Below, in pieces: positions 7,480 through 18,157 of a DNA stretch of 64,000 nucleotides. Source of the DNA: Stenotrophomonas sp. VV52. Its GTDB lineage: Bacteria > Pseudomonadota > Gammaproteobacteria > Xanthomonadales > Xanthomonadaceae. Positions within the stretch are counted from its first letter, which is position 1. The number at the start of each line of letters is the position of its first letter. The stretch covers positions 248,001 to 312,000 of the forward strand of contig NZ_PKQQ01000001.1 of the NCBI RefSeq assembly GCF_002893095.1, read 5' to 3'. The notes under the pieces are model-generated. The model had not been told where the DNA came from. It ran no database searches and was given only the letters and a program-made list of their open reading frames with translations. The translations under genes and the position numbers were made by a program.

Positions 7480-10032
7480 ATGACGACCCGTGCCGCCACC
7501 GTTTTCTCCACTTCCATTGGCGCGCGCCTCGCGCTGCTGATGGGCCTTATCACCACCTTGGCGTTTGTAGCGCTGGCGGTGCTGATCTACCGCCAGGCTG
7601 CCAGCAGCTACCAGCAGCGCGTTGAAGCGGGCATGCAGAATTCCACCGAGCTGATGCGCGACTCGGTGGAGCTGTACGACCGCAGCCTGAGCGACAGCAC
7701 CGAGCGCATGGCGGGCATGTTCCGCGCCATGCTGCCGGACGGTGAGGTCAGCGTGGACCCGGGCAAGAAGGTCATCGTGGGCGAGCGGGAAACGCCGACC
7801 CTGCAGTTCGGCAAGGAGGTGCTGAACCTGCAGGAAGCGGCCGTGGATCGTTTCGCCGAGGCCACCGGCGGTGGCGTGGCGACCGTTTTCGTTCGCGACG
7901 GCGATGATTTCGTGCGCGTATCGACTTCGGTCCGCAATGCCGAAGGCGCGCGCGCCATGGGCACCGTGCTCGACCACGCCAGCCCGGCCTACCCGAAGAT
8001 GTTGGCCGGCGAAGGCTTCACCTGTCCGGTGCGGCTGTTCGGCGTGGACTACATGACCCATTACATGCCGATCAAGGACGCGGCCGGTGAAGTGGCCGGC
8101 ATCGCCTTCGTCGGGCAGAACCATACCGAAGGCCTGGCAGCGCTGAAAACGCGCCTGCGAGAGTCAAAGCTCGGCAAGGAAGGGCAGTTCCTGGCGGTCA
8201 ACACGCGCGCTGGCGACCAGTTCGGCACCGTGGTGGCCGCCACGGCCGGCGAAGGCGAACTCCTTTCCGCGATGGTGGAGCCGGCCGACCAGCCCGTGCT
8301 GGAGGCGCTGCTGACCGGCAAGGCGAGCCAGGCCACGCTGCACCTGCGCACCGCCAAGGACGCACCGGCCACCTCGTATTTCGTCAGCGCACAGAGCTAC
8401 GGCCCGTGGCAGTGGACCGTGCTGGGCCTGGAGCCGACCTCGGTACTGCAGGCCGTACTGCACAAGCTCATGCTGCAGATCGTGGTGGTGTCCGGCCTCG
8501 GCCTGCTGGCGGTGATCGTGGCGCTGATCGTGGTGGTCCGCCGTGTCATCAGTGCGCCGCTGTCGCAGGCCGGCCAAGTGGCGCGTGACGTGGCCGCCGG
8601 CCGCCTGGACCAGCGCATCGTGGTGCGCAGCCAGGATGAAGTGGGCCGCCTGATGGGCGCGCTGCAGCAGATGCAGGACAAGCTGCGCGAGATCATCCAC
8701 GCGCAGAATGAGATGAGCCAGCGCCACGCCGAGGGTGCGATCAGCCACCGCATCGACGCCAGCCGCTTTGAAGGTGAGTTCGGCACCATGGTCACCGGCA
8801 CCAACGAACTGGTCGCTGCGCATATCGACGTCAAGATGCGCATGGTCGACCTGGTTCGCCGCTACGCCGATGGCGATCTGTCGCAGCCGATGGATGATCT
8901 GCCGGGTGAAAAGGCCCGGATCACCGAAGCGGTCAATGGCGTGCGTGACCGCCTGCAGGCGATCAACGGTGAGATCAAACACCTGGTGGCAGCGGCGGCC
9001 GCCGGCGACTTCAGCGTGCGCGGCAATGCCGAGGCCTACCAGTACGACTTCCGGGTGATGGTCGATGGCCTCAACACCCTGATGGTCACCGCTGACCGCA
9101 ATCTCAGCGCGCTGTCCGGGCTGCTGCGTGCGCTCGCCCAGGGCGACCTGCGCGGCCGCATCGACGGGCAGTTCCAGGGCGTGTTCGCCACCATGCGCGA
9201 CGACGCCAATGCCACCGTGGCGCAGCTGACCGCCATTGTCGGCGGGATCCAGCAGGCGGCGGTCTCTGTAGCGACGGCATCGGCGGAAATTGCCGCCGGC
9301 AACGACGATCTCTCGCGCCGTACCGAACAGCAGGCGGCCAGCCTGGAAGAATCGGCGGCGTCGCTGGAAGAATTGACCGCAGCAGTGAAGCAGAACGCGG
9401 ACCACGCGCGCCGTGCCGACCGCCTGGCGGCCGAAGCGGCGCAGGTGGCCGAGCAGGGCGGTACCGCCGTGGCCCAGGTGGTGGAAACCATGAGCGGCAT
9501 CGAGGCATCCTCGCGGCGCATTGCCGACATCACCACGGTGATCGACGGCATTGCGTTCCAGACCAACATCCTGGCGTTGAACGCGGCGGTTGAAGCTGCA
9601 CGTGCGGGTGAGGAAGGCCGTGGATTTGCGGTGGTGGCCTCGGAAGTGCGTGCGCTGGCGCAGCGTTCGGCCAGCGCGGCCAAGGAAATCAAGACCTTGA
9701 TCGAGGCGTCGTCGGCCCAGGTGGCTGACGGCAGCGAGCTGGCCAACCAGGCCGGGCAGACCCTGCAGCGCGTGGTGGCGTCGGTGGGCGAGCTGGGTGG
9801 GCTGATCGAAGAGATCGCCAGCGCCAGCCAGGAACAGGCGGCAGGGATCGAGCAGGTCAACCAGGGCATCGTGCAGATGGACGGTGTGACCCAGCAGAAC
9901 GCTGCCCTCGTCGAGGAGGCTTCGGCCGCTGCGCGTGCGTTGAACGCGCAGTCGTCCGAGCTGCAGCAATCGGTCGGGCAGTTCCGCCTGGCCGACGCGC
10001 AGCCCGCGCGCGGGGAGCGCGTCGCGGCCTGA
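7480..10032 (+). CDS. Methyl-accepting chemotaxis protein with Cache sensor
   Basis: Inner-membrane chemoreceptor of 850 aa. A first membrane helix (about 16-36) is followed by a periplasmic Cache-type ligand domain (about 40-325), a second helix (about 329-352) and HAMP (about 353-406). Further HAMP-like units run to about 590, where [15 protein letters not shown] and GDFSVRGN are spaced as in multi-HAMP receptors. The signalling domain has the hairpin tip around [20 protein letters not shown] (about 697-716). No C-terminal NWETF-like CheR/CheB tether is present. Sigma-28 control is supported by the upstream promoter. The ligand is unknown; single Cache domains often bind small organic acids or amino acids. 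Confidence 0.93.
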   Translation: MTTRAATVFSTSIGARLALLMGLITTLAFVALAVLIYRQAASSYQQRVEAGMQNSTELMRDSVELYDRSLSDSTERMAGMFRAMLPDGEVSVDPGKKVIVGERETPTLQFGKEVLNLQEAAVDRFAEATGGGVATVFVRDGDDFVRVSTSVRNAEGARAMGTVLDHASPAYPKMLAGEGFTCPVRLFGVDYMTHYMPIKDAAGEVAGIAFVGQNHTEGLAALKTRLRESKLGKEGQFLAVNTRAGDQFGTVVAATAGEGELLSAMVEPADQPVLEALLTGKASQATLHLRTAKDAPATSYFVSAQSYGPWQWTVLGLEPTSVLQAVLHKLMLQIVVVSGLGLLAVIVALIVVVRRVISAPLSQAGQVARDVAAGRLDQRIVVRSQDEVGRLMGALQQMQDKLREIIHAQNEMSQRHAEGAISHRIDASRFEGEFGTMVTGTNELVAAHIDVKMRMVDLVRRYADGDLSQPMDDLPGEKARITEAVNGVRDRLQAINGEIKHLVAAAAAGDFSVRGNAEAYQYDFRVMVDGLNTLMVTADRNLSALSGLLRALAQGDLRGRIDGQFQGVFATMRDDANATVAQLTAIVGGIQQAAVSVATASAEIAAGNDDLSRRTEQQAASLEESAASLEELTAAVKQNADHARRADRLAAEAAQVAEQGGTAVAQVVETMSGIEASSRRIADITTVIDGIAFQTNILALNAAVEAARAGEEGRGFAVVASEVRALAQRSASAAKEIKTLIEASSAQVADGSELANQAGQTLQRVVASVGELGGLIEEIASASQEQAAGIEQVNQGIVQMDGVTQQNAALVEEASAAARALNAQSSELQQSVGQFRLADAQPARGERVAA

Positions 10033-10039
10033 CCGGGTG

Positions 10040-10076
10040 CGGTGGCGTCTGCGATGGGGAATCGCAGACGCCACCG
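10040..10076. other. Long perfect hairpin after the chemoreceptor gene
   Basis: A 15-bp perfect stem (GGTGGCGTCTGCGAT and its complement) with a small G-rich loop starts 7 bp after the stop codon. There is no T run, so it is more likely an mRNA 3'-end stabiliser or a Rho-assisted end than an intrinsic terminator. Confidence 0.5.
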
Positions 10077-10159
10077 CCGGGTCTAAGTGACACTTGAAAT
10101 CCGCTTGAAACATCGGCGCAATACCTTTCCGCATCTCCAACGGATTGCCCGAGACTCCC

Positions 10160-12466
10160 ATGTCGTTCCACCGTACTGCTTCTGCTTCGATCACGCGGCT
10201 GCCACGCCCGCATGCGCTGGCGCTGGCCTGCACCGCGCTGCTGGGTCTCAGCGGCACCGCGTTTGCCCAGGACGCATCACCGACCTCCCTGGATGCCATC
10301 ACCGTTACTGCCGACCATCGCGAGCGTAATCTGCAGGACGTGCCGGTTTCCGTTGGCGTGGTGCAGGGCGAACGCCTGCGCGAGTTCACCGCCGGTGGCG
10401 ACGACACCCTGCTGGCCCTGAGTGGCCGGGTGCCGAGCTTCTACGCCGAAACCACCACCGGACGCATCTTCCCGCGCTTCTACATCCGTGGCCTGGGCAA
10501 CATCGACTTCTACCTGGGTGCCTCGCAGCCAGTCTCGATCATCCAGGACGACGTGGTGCTGGAACACGTGGTGCTCAAGTCCAACCCGGTCTTCGACGTG
10601 GACCAGGTGGAAGTGCTGCGTGGCCCGCAGGGCACGCTGTTTGGTCGCAACACCACCGCCGGCATCGTCAAGTTCGACAGCATCAAGCCCAGCCAGGACT
10701 ACGCCGGTCGCGTGCAGGCCAGCTATGGCAGCCATGGCAGCGTGGCGGTGGACGGCGGCTTCGGTGGTCCGATCAACGACATCGCCTCGTTCCGCGTCTC
10801 GGCGCTGTACCAGCATCGCGATGACTACGTGGACAACACCTACAGCGGCCCCAGCGCGGACGGCACGGTGGCGCCGAAGAAGAACGCGATGGGCGGCTTC
10901 GACGACCGCAACGTGCGCGCGCAGCTGCTGCTGCAGCCCAATGAGAACTTCTCGCTGCTGGCCTCGGCGCATGCGCGCGACTACGAAGGCACCTCGACCC
11001 TGTTCCTGCGCAGCGCGATCAGCAAGGGCTCCAACCGGGTGGACGTGCCGCGCGACCAGGTGGCCTACGACGAAGCCGACAACAACCCGCAGGCGTACAA
11101 GACCTACGGCGGCTCGCTGAAGGCGATCTACGACTTCGGCAATGTCTCGCTGACCTCGATCACCGCCTACGAAACCACCTCCGGCTACAGCCGTGGCGAC
11201 ACCGACGGCGGCGCGGCGGTCAACTTCCCGGTCAACGGCGTGCCGAACGGCTACGGCCAGTCGATGGGCCAGGTCCGCGACCTGGACCAGTGGACCCAGG
11301 AAGTGCGCCTGGCCAACGCCGACGACAACCGCCTGAAGTGGCAGGTCGGCGCGTACTACTTCGACGGCCGCGACACCACCGACTTCTATCAGCGCGCCTG
11401 GTTCCTGCAGGGTGCCGCGCGCAACCCGAACAACTGGGTGCGCCTGCGCAACACCAACACCTCGTTCGCTGGCTTCGGCCAGCTCAGCTACGACGTGACC
11501 GACAGGTTCACCTTGACCGCCGGCCTGCGCCAGACCCGCGACGAGAAGCGCACGCGCCTGCTCAAGACCGCCGACACCGCCGCCGGCGTGGTCACCTACC
11601 GTGGCCGCACCGACGTGGAAATGTCCGACACCACCCCGAGCTGGGACCTGAGCGCGATGTATGCGTTCAACCCGCAGGTGAGCGTGTACGCCAAGGTCGC
11701 GCGCGGCTTCCGTGGCCCGACCATCCAGGGCCGTTCGGCGGTGTTCAACGCCGACTTCACCACGGCCGATTCGGAAACCATCCTGTCGTGGGAAGCGGGC
11801 GTCAAGAGCAGCCTGTGGGACAACCGCCTGCGACTGAATGCCACGGCGTTCACCTACACGGTCAACGACATCCAGCTCAACGGCAACGACTCCAACGGCA
11901 ACGGCGTGCTGTTCAACGCCGACAAGGCCAAGGCCTACGGCCTGGAAGCGGACATGGAGCTGCGCCCGATCCCGAACCTGAGCCTGACCGCCGGCGTGAG
12001 CCTGCTGCACAGCGAGATCCAGGACGACCGCGTGTATGCGCAGGTGTGCGCGTTGAACGGCGTGGTGGTGTGTACGGTGAACGACCCGACCATCAAGGTG
12101 GGCGCCAATACCTTTGCGCAGATCGATGGCAGCCCGCTGCCGAACGCGCCGAAGTACAACCTGAATTTCGCGGCGCGTTACGACATGCCGGTGAACGACA
12201 GCGATGCGGTGTTCATTTCCACCGACTGGAACAAGCAGGGGTATACGAGCTTCGTGCTGTACGACACCGCCGAGTTCAATTCGAAGGGGAGCTTCGAGGG
12301 CGGTTTGAAGTTGGGCTACTCCGGCAACTACGGTGCGTGGGAGGCGGCGCTGTTTGCACGCAACATCACCAACGAGAAGAACCTGAAGGGCGTGATCGAG
12401 AACTACATGGCGGCGGTATACAACGAACCGCGGACCGTGGGGGTTTCGTTGAACCTCAATTGGTAA
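10160..12466 (+). CDS. TonB-dependent outer-membrane receptor
   Basis: Outer-membrane active-transport receptor of 768 aa. A signal peptide ends at about residue 36 (GTAFA-Q), followed by a TonB-box-like stretch DAITVTA. The plug domain contains FYIRGLGNIDFY and VEVLRGPQGTLFGRNTTAG; the barrel ends in the aromatic-terminated strand VGVSLNLNW, needed for outer-membrane assembly. The ATG at 10160 was chosen over an in-frame TTG at 10145 because the signal peptide then has normal length. The receptor resembles the large xanthomonad group that imports varied substrates; no FecA-type signalling domain and no sigma/anti-sigma pair are adjacent, so the cargo is not predictable. Confidence 0.9.
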   Translation: MSFHRTASASITRLPRPHALALACTALLGLSGTAFAQDASPTSLDAITVTADHRERNLQDVPVSVGVVQGERLREFTAGGDDTLLALSGRVPSFYAETTTGRIFPRFYIRGLGNIDFYLGASQPVSIIQDDVVLEHVVLKSNPVFDVDQVEVLRGPQGTLFGRNTTAGIVKFDSIKPSQDYAGRVQASYGSHGSVAVDGGFGGPINDIASFRVSALYQHRDDYVDNTYSGPSADGTVAPKKNAMGGFDDRNVRAQLLLQPNENFSLLASAHARDYEGTSTLFLRSAISKGSNRVDVPRDQVAYDEADNNPQAYKTYGGSLKAIYDFGNVSLTSITAYETTSGYSRGDTDGGAAVNFPVNGVPNGYGQSMGQVRDLDQWTQEVRLANADDNRLKWQVGAYYFDGRDTTDFYQRAWFLQGAARNPNNWVRLRNTNTSFAGFGQLSYDVTDRFTLTAGLRQTRDEKRTRLLKTADTAAGVVTYRGRTDVEMSDTTPSWDLSAMYAFNPQVSVYAKVARGFRGPTIQGRSAVFNADFTTADSETILSWEAGVKSSLWDNRLRLNATAFTYTVNDIQLNGNDSNGNGVLFNADKAKAYGLEADMELRPIPNLSLTAGVSLLHSEIQDDRVYAQVCALNGVVVCTVNDPTIKVGANTFAQIDGSPLPNAPKYNLNFAARYDMPVNDSDAVFISTDWNKQGYTSFVLYDTAEFNSKGSFEGGLKLGYSGNYGAWEAALFARNITNEKNLKGVIENYMAAVYNEPRTVGVSLNLNW

Positions 12467-12480
12467 TGCGTTGAATGCAA

Positions 12481-12508
12481 AAGGCCCCGCGCGAGCGGGG
12501 CCTTTTTC
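12481..12508. terminator. Intrinsic terminator between convergent genes
   Basis: AAGGCCCCGC-GCGA-GCGGGGCCTTTTTC: a 10-bp GC-rich stem with T run, between the TonB receptor (+) and rnd (-). It is preceded by A residues, so it can act in both directions. Confidence 0.8.
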
Positions 12509-12511
12509 GTT

Positions 12512-13594
12512 TCAGGTGGCCGATGGCAACAACGGCGCCAGCACCGGTTCCAGCACCGCCTGGCGCCAGCCGGCCAGGGCCTGCGGCCACTTTCGGCTTT
12601 CCAGGTAGCTTTCCAGGTGCTTGCGCGAGGCCAGCACGCCGTCGGGCAGGCCGAGTTCGGCGGTGCGCGCGCTCACTGCGTCCTGCAACCGCTTCAGGGC
12701 CTGCTTGTTGGCGTCGTTGGCAGGCAGCGCCAGCGGCGCCTCGGCTTCGTCGTGCAGCGGAGTGTCCAGTGCCTCCCACACCTGCGTGGCGAGCTTGCGC
12801 GGCGCCTTCGGGAATCCTTCCATCACCTTCGCCAGTGCGGCCGCGTCGGCCGGCGGGGTGCGGGCGAGCAGGGCGGCCAGCTCGTTGTCCAGGATCCAGC
12901 TGCGCGGCTTGTCGCTGGCACGCGCCTGCACGTCGCGCCAGCGCAGCAGGCGCAGCAGGCGGCGCTGGGCGGCCGCGTCCATGAACTGCGCCGAACGCAT
13001 CGCCACGTGCGGCCAGCGCTCCTCGTCATGCTCCACGCTGGCCAGCAGGCGCTCGGCGTCGTCCTGCAGCCACTGGCGGCGGCCGAGTTCGACCAGCTTG
13101 GCTTCTTCCACGTCGTGGATCGCGAACAGGTACTCCACATCGTCGGCGGCATATTCCAGCTGCGCGTCCGACAGCGGGCGGCGCATCCAGTCCGAGCGGG
13201 TCTCGCCCTTGGCCAGGGTCACGCCGGTGATCGCGGTGACCAGCTTCTGGTAGCCCATGCCCCCGCCGATCCCGGCCAGCGAGGCGGCGATCTGCGTATC
13301 GAACAGCGGACGGGGCAGCACGCCGCAGGCCACCTTGAAGGTGACCAGGTCTTCGCTGGCGCTGTGCATCACCTTGGTGATCGAGGTGTCGGCCAGCCAC
13401 TTGGCCAGCGCTTCGTTCATGCCCGGGATGAGCGGGTCGATCAGCAGGATTTCATCGCCGACCGCCATCTGCACCAGGGCCAGCTGCGGCCAGTAGGTGC
13501 GTTCGCGGATGAACTCGGTGTCCAGCCCGATCCGGGTGGGGCGCTGGCGGTAGCGCTCGTCCAGTTCCGCCGGGGTTTTGATCCAATAGGCCAC
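12512..13594 (-). CDS. rnd: Ribonuclease D
   Basis: 3'-5' exoribonuclease that trims tRNA and other stable RNA 3' ends (360 aa). The DEDD exonuclease residues are in GLDTEFIRE, HSASEDL and the YAADDVEYL box; HRDC-like helical domains follow (from about 205). The start is taken as GTG at 13594, giving V/M-AYWIKTPAELDERY, the usual N-terminus of this group; no ATG lies nearby and upstream codons look non-coding. The gene is divergent from the FGE-like lipoprotein gene, 82 bp away. Confidence 0.9.
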   Translation of the reverse strand: MAYWIKTPAELDERYRQRPTRIGLDTEFIRERTYWPQLALVQMAVGDEILLIDPLIPGMNEALAKWLADTSITKVMHSASEDLVTFKVACGVLPRPLFDTQIAASLAGIGGGMGYQKLVTAITGVTLAKGETRSDWMRRPLSDAQLEYAADDVEYLFAIHDVEEAKLVELGRRQWLQDDAERLLASVEHDEERWPHVAMRSAQFMDAAAQRRLLRLLRWRDVQARASDKPRSWILDNELAALLARTPPADAAALAKVMEGFPKAPRKLATQVWEALDTPLHDEAEAPLALPANDANKQALKRLQDAVSARTAELGLPDGVLASRKHLESYLESRKWPQALAGWRQAVLEPVLAPLLPSAT

Positions 13595-13676
13595 GTAGGG
13601 GTTCCGTCTACTGCAGGTTTGCTCAGGTGAGGGAGAATAGCCTAACGTCGAACCTGCCCCGCCGAAGGATCCCGAA

Positions 13677-15572
13677 TTGCGTATTCCAGGCCCCGCCCCG
13701 TTGTTGCTGGCCGCGCTGCTGCTGGCCACGACCGCGTGCTCGCCCGACACGCCTGCCCCGACGCCGCCAACGGCGCGCCAGGCCGAGCCGGCGAAGCAGA
13801 AAGCGCCGGCCAAACCGGCCAAACGCGCCGCCCCGGCGCCGGCCCAGGTGACCATCGGCGGGGAAGACGCCGCCGAGACTGCGCAGCGCTGGCAGCCGCC
13901 AGCGGTGGTCATTGCCGACGACGGCGTGGCCCAGGCGCGGCGGGATGCGAACAAGGCCCTGGCCGAAGACCGGCTGTATGCGACGGCTGCCGACGCCATA
14001 CCGATCTGGCTGGCGCTGCTCGAGCGCGACCCGAAGGACCGCCAGGCCCAGGCTGGGCTGGCCAAGGCCCGCCAGCGCCTGCTCGGTGACGCTTCGGCCC
14101 TGCTGGAGCGCCCGCTGAAGCAGCGCGAGGCGGTGGCGGAAGCGGGCGAGATGGCGCTGGTCCTGCTGACCGTGGCGCCGGACGATCCCAAGGTGCGGCA
14201 GCTGCAGTCCCGGGTGGAACTCGCGCAGCGGGTGATCGCCTACAACCGTGCGGGTGAAGACGACCTGCGTGCCGGCCGGGTCGGTGAAGATGGCGACGGT
14301 GCCATTCCCAACTTCCGCGAGGCGCTGGCGCTGCAGGCCGACAGCCCGCGGGCGCGGCAGGGCCTGGCGGCGGCCGAAAGCGCGTTGATCCGGCGCGCCG
14401 AAGCGGCCGCGCGCAGCGCCGACTTCACCGCCGCTGGCACCTGGCTGGCCGAAGCGGCCAAAGTGCGCGACTCGGCGCCGACCATCGACGACGCCTTCGA
14501 GCGGATCGAATCGATCCGTGCCCAGACCCTGGTCCGCCTGCGCGACCAGGGGCTGCGTGACCTGGCTACCCCGCAGGGGCTCAAGCCGGCGCGCGAGAAG
14601 CTGGAGGACGCGCTGCGCATCGCGATGCCGGGCGACCCGGTGGTGGCGCAGCTGCGCGAGCGCATCGAGCTGGCCACCCATTACGGCAGTTTCCGCCCGC
14701 GCCAGGTGTTCAGCGACGCGCTGCGCGATGGCGGCCGCGGCCCGCAGATGATCGTGGTGCCGCACGGCGGCTTCCAGATGGGCGCCGGCGACAGCGAGCT
14801 GGGCGCCAGCGATGCGGAAAAGCCGGCGCATTACGTGCGCTTCGAGCGCGGCTTCGCGATGGCGATCACCGAAGTCACCGTGGCCGACTACCGCCGTTAC
14901 GTGCAGGCCAGCAGCGCCCGCCCGCGTGCTACCCGGCGCGGCCATTCGATCATCTACGACGAGCGCAGCGGCAACTTCACCCGCAGCAGCGGGGTGGACT
15001 GGCGCTCGGGCTACGACGGCACCCCGGCCATCGCCAATTCGCCGGTGATGCACGTCAGCGTGCGTGATGCCGAACACTATGCGATGTGGCTGTCCGAGCA
15101 GACCGGGCGCTCCTACCGCCTGCCCAGCGAAGCCGAATTCGAATACGCCATGCGCGCCGGCACCAGCGGCCGGTATCCGTGGGGCAACGAGGGCACGCCG
15201 CCGCCGCTGTCGGGCAACTTCACCGGCGGCGAAGACGTCTCGCCGTCCGGCCGGCGCTGGTTCAATGCCTTCGTCGGCTATGGCGACGGCTGGTGGGGCC
15301 CGGCCCCGGTGGCCACCTTCGAGCCCAACGCCTGGGGCCTGCACGACATGGCCGGCAACCTCAGCGAGTGGGTGGCCGATTGCTGGCATGCCAGCTACCG
15401 GCGGGCGCCGGCCGATGGCCTGGCCTGGTTCAACCCGGGCTGCCGGCAGCGGGTGATCCGGGGCGGCAACTGGGCCAATGCGCCGGAGCAGACCCGGGCC
15501 GCGTGGCGACAATCACAGGATTCGGACACGACCAGCGCCAGGATCGGGTTCCGCCTGGTCCGGGGTATCTGA
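13677..15572 (+). CDS. Formylglycine-generating-enzyme-like (SUMF1) envelope protein
   Basis: Exported protein of 631 aa. The N-terminus (LLLAALLLATTACS) looks like a signal peptide with a possible lipoprotein cysteine at residue 21, though the -3 position is not ideal. A Pro/Ala/Lys-rich stretch (22-58) and an alpha-helical repeat-like region (about 75-340) precede the FGE-sulfatase domain (about 355-631) with PHGGFQMGAGD, RLPSEAEFEYAMRAG, GLHDMAGNLSEWVADCW and RVIRGGNW. Start is TTG at 13677 with GAAGGA placed 7 nt before it. True formylglycine formation needs copper-binding cysteines, which are not obvious here, so it is more likely an SUMF1-fold protein of other function. Confidence 0.8.
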   Translation: MRIPGPAPLLLAALLLATTACSPDTPAPTPPTARQAEPAKQKAPAKPAKRAAPAPAQVTIGGEDAAETAQRWQPPAVVIADDGVAQARRDANKALAEDRLYATAADAIPIWLALLERDPKDRQAQAGLAKARQRLLGDASALLERPLKQREAVAEAGEMALVLLTVAPDDPKVRQLQSRVELAQRVIAYNRAGEDDLRAGRVGEDGDGAIPNFREALALQADSPRARQGLAAAESALIRRAEAAARSADFTAAGTWLAEAAKVRDSAPTIDDAFERIESIRAQTLVRLRDQGLRDLATPQGLKPAREKLEDALRIAMPGDPVVAQLRERIELATHYGSFRPRQVFSDALRDGGRGPQMIVVPHGGFQMGAGDSELGASDAEKPAHYVRFERGFAMAITEVTVADYRRYVQASSARPRATRRGHSIIYDERSGNFTRSSGVDWRSGYDGTPAIANSPVMHVSVRDAEHYAMWLSEQTGRSYRLPSEAEFEYAMRAGTSGRYPWGNEGTPPPLSGNFTGGEDVSPSGRRWFNAFVGYGDGWWGPAPVATFEPNAWGLHDMAGNLSEWVADCWHASYRRAPADGLAWFNPGCRQRVIRGGNWANAPEQTRAAWRQSQDSDTTSARIGFRLVRGI

Positions 15573-15622
15573 CCGGGCGGATTTGGCGGTAGCATTTCCC
15601 TCAACCCTCAGGAACCACCAGC

Positions 15623-16540
15623 ATGCGCAGCGATCCCTTCGGCGGTCAGCAGCAGCAACGGGCGCGGCGCCCGGGTTTGTTCGGCAACATCCGCTGGTGG
15701 GTCCTGCTGGCGTTCGCCGGCTATGCCGCGTTCTACTGGTTCTCCAACCGCAGCGTGGACCCGTATACCGGCGAAAGCGTGCTGATCGACAGCTCGCTCG
15801 ATGCCGACCAGGAAATGGCGATGGGCCTGCAGGCCTACCAGGAGATCCTGCAGCAGGAGCGCCCGCTGGATCCCAACGCGCAGGTCTCGCGCGACGTCCG
15901 CGCCATTGCCGAACGCCTGATCCGCAAGGTCGACGTGGTGGAAACTTCGCTGGCCCAGGAACACGGGTTGAAGCCGGCGCACTTCTCGCGTGACTTCCAG
16001 TGGGAGGTCAACGTCATCCAGTCCGACCAGGCCAACGCGTTCTGCCTGCCCGGCGGCAAGATGGCGGTGTACACGGGGCTGGTCCCGGTGGCGCAGACCC
16101 AGGACGCCATGGCGGTGGTGATGGGCCATGAAATCGCGCACGCGCTGCTGCGCCATGGCGCCCAGCGCATGGCCCAGCAGAAGCTCACTCAGATCGGGCA
16201 GATGGCCGGTGCGGCCAGTGGCATGGACCCGGGGCAGCAGCAGATGGTGATGTCGGCGATGGGCTATGGGTATCTGTTGCCGTACGCGCGCAGCCATGAA
16301 ACCCAGGCCGACGAGGTCGGCCTGATGCTGGCGGCGGCCGCCTGTTTCGACCCGCGCGAAGCGATACCGCTGTGGGAGCGGATGGGCCAGGCCAGCGGCG
16401 GCCAGGCGCCGCCGGAATTCTCCTCGACGCATCCCAACCCCGGCACGCGCATCCAGAACCTGCAGGCATTGATGCCAAAGGCAATGGAGTACCGCCAACG
16501 GTTCTGTGAAACGGCAGGCGGATCAACGGCGATGCGTTGA
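15623..16540 (+). CDS. M48-family membrane-anchored zinc metallopeptidase
   Basis: Predicted envelope protease of 305 aa. A single membrane anchor (about 23-41) leaves the catalytic domain outside the cytoplasm. The zinc site is His169-Glu170-x-x-His173 in MGHEIAHALLRHG, with the third ligand in HETQADEVG. The C-terminus STHPNPGTRIQNL is the usual M48B (Oma1/LoiP-like) end. It has no TPR domain, unlike BepA. Likely role is envelope or outer-membrane protein quality control. It follows the FGE-like gene by 50 bp and may be cotranscribed. Confidence 0.87.
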   Translation: MRSDPFGGQQQQRARRPGLFGNIRWWVLLAFAGYAAFYWFSNRSVDPYTGESVLIDSSLDADQEMAMGLQAYQEILQQERPLDPNAQVSRDVRAIAERLIRKVDVVETSLAQEHGLKPAHFSRDFQWEVNVIQSDQANAFCLPGGKMAVYTGLVPVAQTQDAMAVVMGHEIAHALLRHGAQRMAQQKLTQIGQMAGAASGMDPGQQQMVMSAMGYGYLLPYARSHETQADEVGLMLAAAACFDPREAIPLWERMGQASGGQAPPEFSSTHPNPGTRIQNLQALMPKAMEYRQRFCETAGGSTAMR

Positions 16541-16571
16541 ACGCCATCTTCCCGCCAGCCCGTAACAATTC

Positions 16572-16736
16572 GTAGTGACACGCCATGCGTGTCAACCGCG
16601 CGCAGCGCGGCTCGAGCATCCGTAGACGATTCCCAATCGTCGGCAACATTCTGGCCGGCGTTTAACCCCGAACGAAGCGCGCGTCAGGTGTTCATGATGC
16701 CTGAACGAAGAGCGGACACGCATGGCGTGTCCCTAC
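16572..16736. repeat. Pair of GTAG-headed palindromes (SMAG/REP type) in inverted orientation
   Basis: GTAGTGACACGCCATGCGTG (from 16572) and the inverted GACACGCATGGCGTGTCC ending CTAC (to 16736) flank a small hairpin GACGATT-CCC-AATCGTC (16625-16641). The arrangement is a REP doublet between the convergent metallopeptidase and xseA genes. No gene is seen in the 209-bp gap. Confidence 0.7.
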
Positions 16737-16749
16737 GCATCCGGGCGAT

Positions 16750-18090
16750 TCACATGTCCCGGTCCGCCACCACCACCTCGATCACCCCGTCCTGCACGCG
16801 CGCCTTCAACGCATCTCCGGGCGCCACATCCAACGGCGACCGCACCAACCGGCCGTCGTCTTCCCGCGTAAGAATCGCGTAGCCGCGCGCCACTGTCGCC
16901 AGCGGGCTCACCGCTTCCATCGAGCGCGCCAACGCGCGCAGGCGCAGGGTGTCGCGCTGCAATTGCCGCGCCATCGCCGCTTCCACGCGCGGCAGGGCGC
17001 GCTGCAGGCGCTGCCCCAGCGCATCCAGCTGGCGTTGCGGGTGGCCGTTGCGCAACACCACGGCGGCATGCCGCAGGCGCGCCAGGCGGCGTTCGTGCTG
17101 CTGCTGCCAGATGCCGGCCAGTCGCCGCGCAAGGTCCTGCTGGCGTCGCTGCAACAGCTGCAGCCGGTTCTGCGGACTCTGCGCATTGAGTCGCAGCAGG
17201 GCGCGGTCGGCGCGCTGCATGGCCTGGCCCAGTCCGTGCCGTTGCAGCTGCACCAGGCGTGCCGCCTGGCGGCGCAGGCGCAGCTGCAGGTCGCGCTGGT
17301 CGGGCACCAGCAGCTCGGCCGCCACCGACGGCGTCGGTGCGCGCAGGTCGGCGGCGAAATCGGCCAGGCTGAAGTCGGTTTCGTGGCCCACCGCCGACAC
17401 CACCGGCGTGGTGCTGGCGGCGATCGCGCGGGCCAGCTGCTCGTCGTTGAAGGCCCACAGGTCTTCCATCGAGCCGCCGCCGCGGGTCAACAGAATCACG
17501 TCGTAGCGGCCGCTGGCGTCGGCACTGCGCAGCAGCGCGGTGATCTGCGCGGCGGCGCTGTCGCCCTGCACCAGGCTGGGCAGCAGGTCGACTTCCAGCA
17601 GCGGGAAGCGTCGTTCCAGCACGCTGAGTACGTCGCGCACGGCCGCGCCGGTGGGCGAGGTGATCACCGCGAGCCGGCGCACGTGGGCGGGTAGGGCGCG
17701 CTTGCGTTCGGGCGCGAACAGGCCTTCGGCGTCCAGCCGCGCCTTGAGCTGCTCATAGGCACGGCGCAGTGCGCCTTCGCCGGCTTCTTCCATGTGGTCG
17801 AGCACCATCTGGTACTCGCCGCGTGCTTCGTACAGGGTCAGGCGGCCGCGTGCGAGCACGCGCATGCCTTCGCGCGGCACGAATTTCAGCCACTGGCTTT
17901 TGGGCTTGAACAGGGCCGCGCGGATCTGCGCGCGCGCGTCCTTCAGGGTGAAATACATGTGGCCGGAGGCGGGGCGGGTCACGCTGCCCAGCTCGGCTTC
18001 CACCCACACCGACGGGAACGAGCCTTCCAGCAGGTCGCGGGCCAGGATGTTGAGCTGGCTGGGCGTGAGGATCTGCGCGCTACGGTCCAT
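16750..18090 (-). CDS. xseA: Exodeoxyribonuclease VII large subunit
   Basis: Catalytic subunit of the single-strand-specific exonuclease VII (446 aa, normal length). An N-terminal OB-fold ([32 protein letters not shown]) precedes the catalytic core with [28 protein letters not shown] and [18 protein letters not shown] long Arg/Gln/Leu-rich coiled coil (about 280-390) and a C-terminal segment ([13 protein letters not shown]) complete the family pattern. The small subunit xseB is not adjacent. Confidence 0.96.
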   Translation of the reverse strand: MDRSAQILTPSQLNILARDLLEGSFPSVWVEAELGSVTRPASGHMYFTLKDARAQIRAALFKPKSQWLKFVPREGMRVLARGRLTLYEARGEYQMVLDHMEEAGEGALRRAYEQLKARLDAEGLFAPERKRALPAHVRRLAVITSPTGAAVRDVLSVLERRFPLLEVDLLPSLVQGDSAAAQITALLRSADASGRYDVILLTRGGGSMEDLWAFNDEQLARAIAASTTPVVSAVGHETDFSLADFAADLRAPTPSVAAELLVPDQRDLQLRLRRQAARLVQLQRHGLGQAMQRADRALLRLNAQSPQNRLQLLQRRQQDLARRLAGIWQQQHERRLARLRHAAVVLRNGHPQRQLDALGQRLQRALPRVEAAMARQLQRDTLRLRALARSMEAVSPLATVARGYAILTREDDGRLVRSPLDVAPGDALKARVQDGVIEVVVADRDM

Positions 18091-18157
18091 GACGGGTCAA
18101 ACGGTACGAACGGGTGTCCATGGTCGCACGCCAGGCCGTGCGACGTGCAGGCGGCGG

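Noticed and set aside
12512-14191. 559-residue reading of rnd
   Set aside because: The frame stays open 200 codons upstream of the recognisable N-terminus, but that part overlaps the start of the divergent lipoprotein gene and has no domain.
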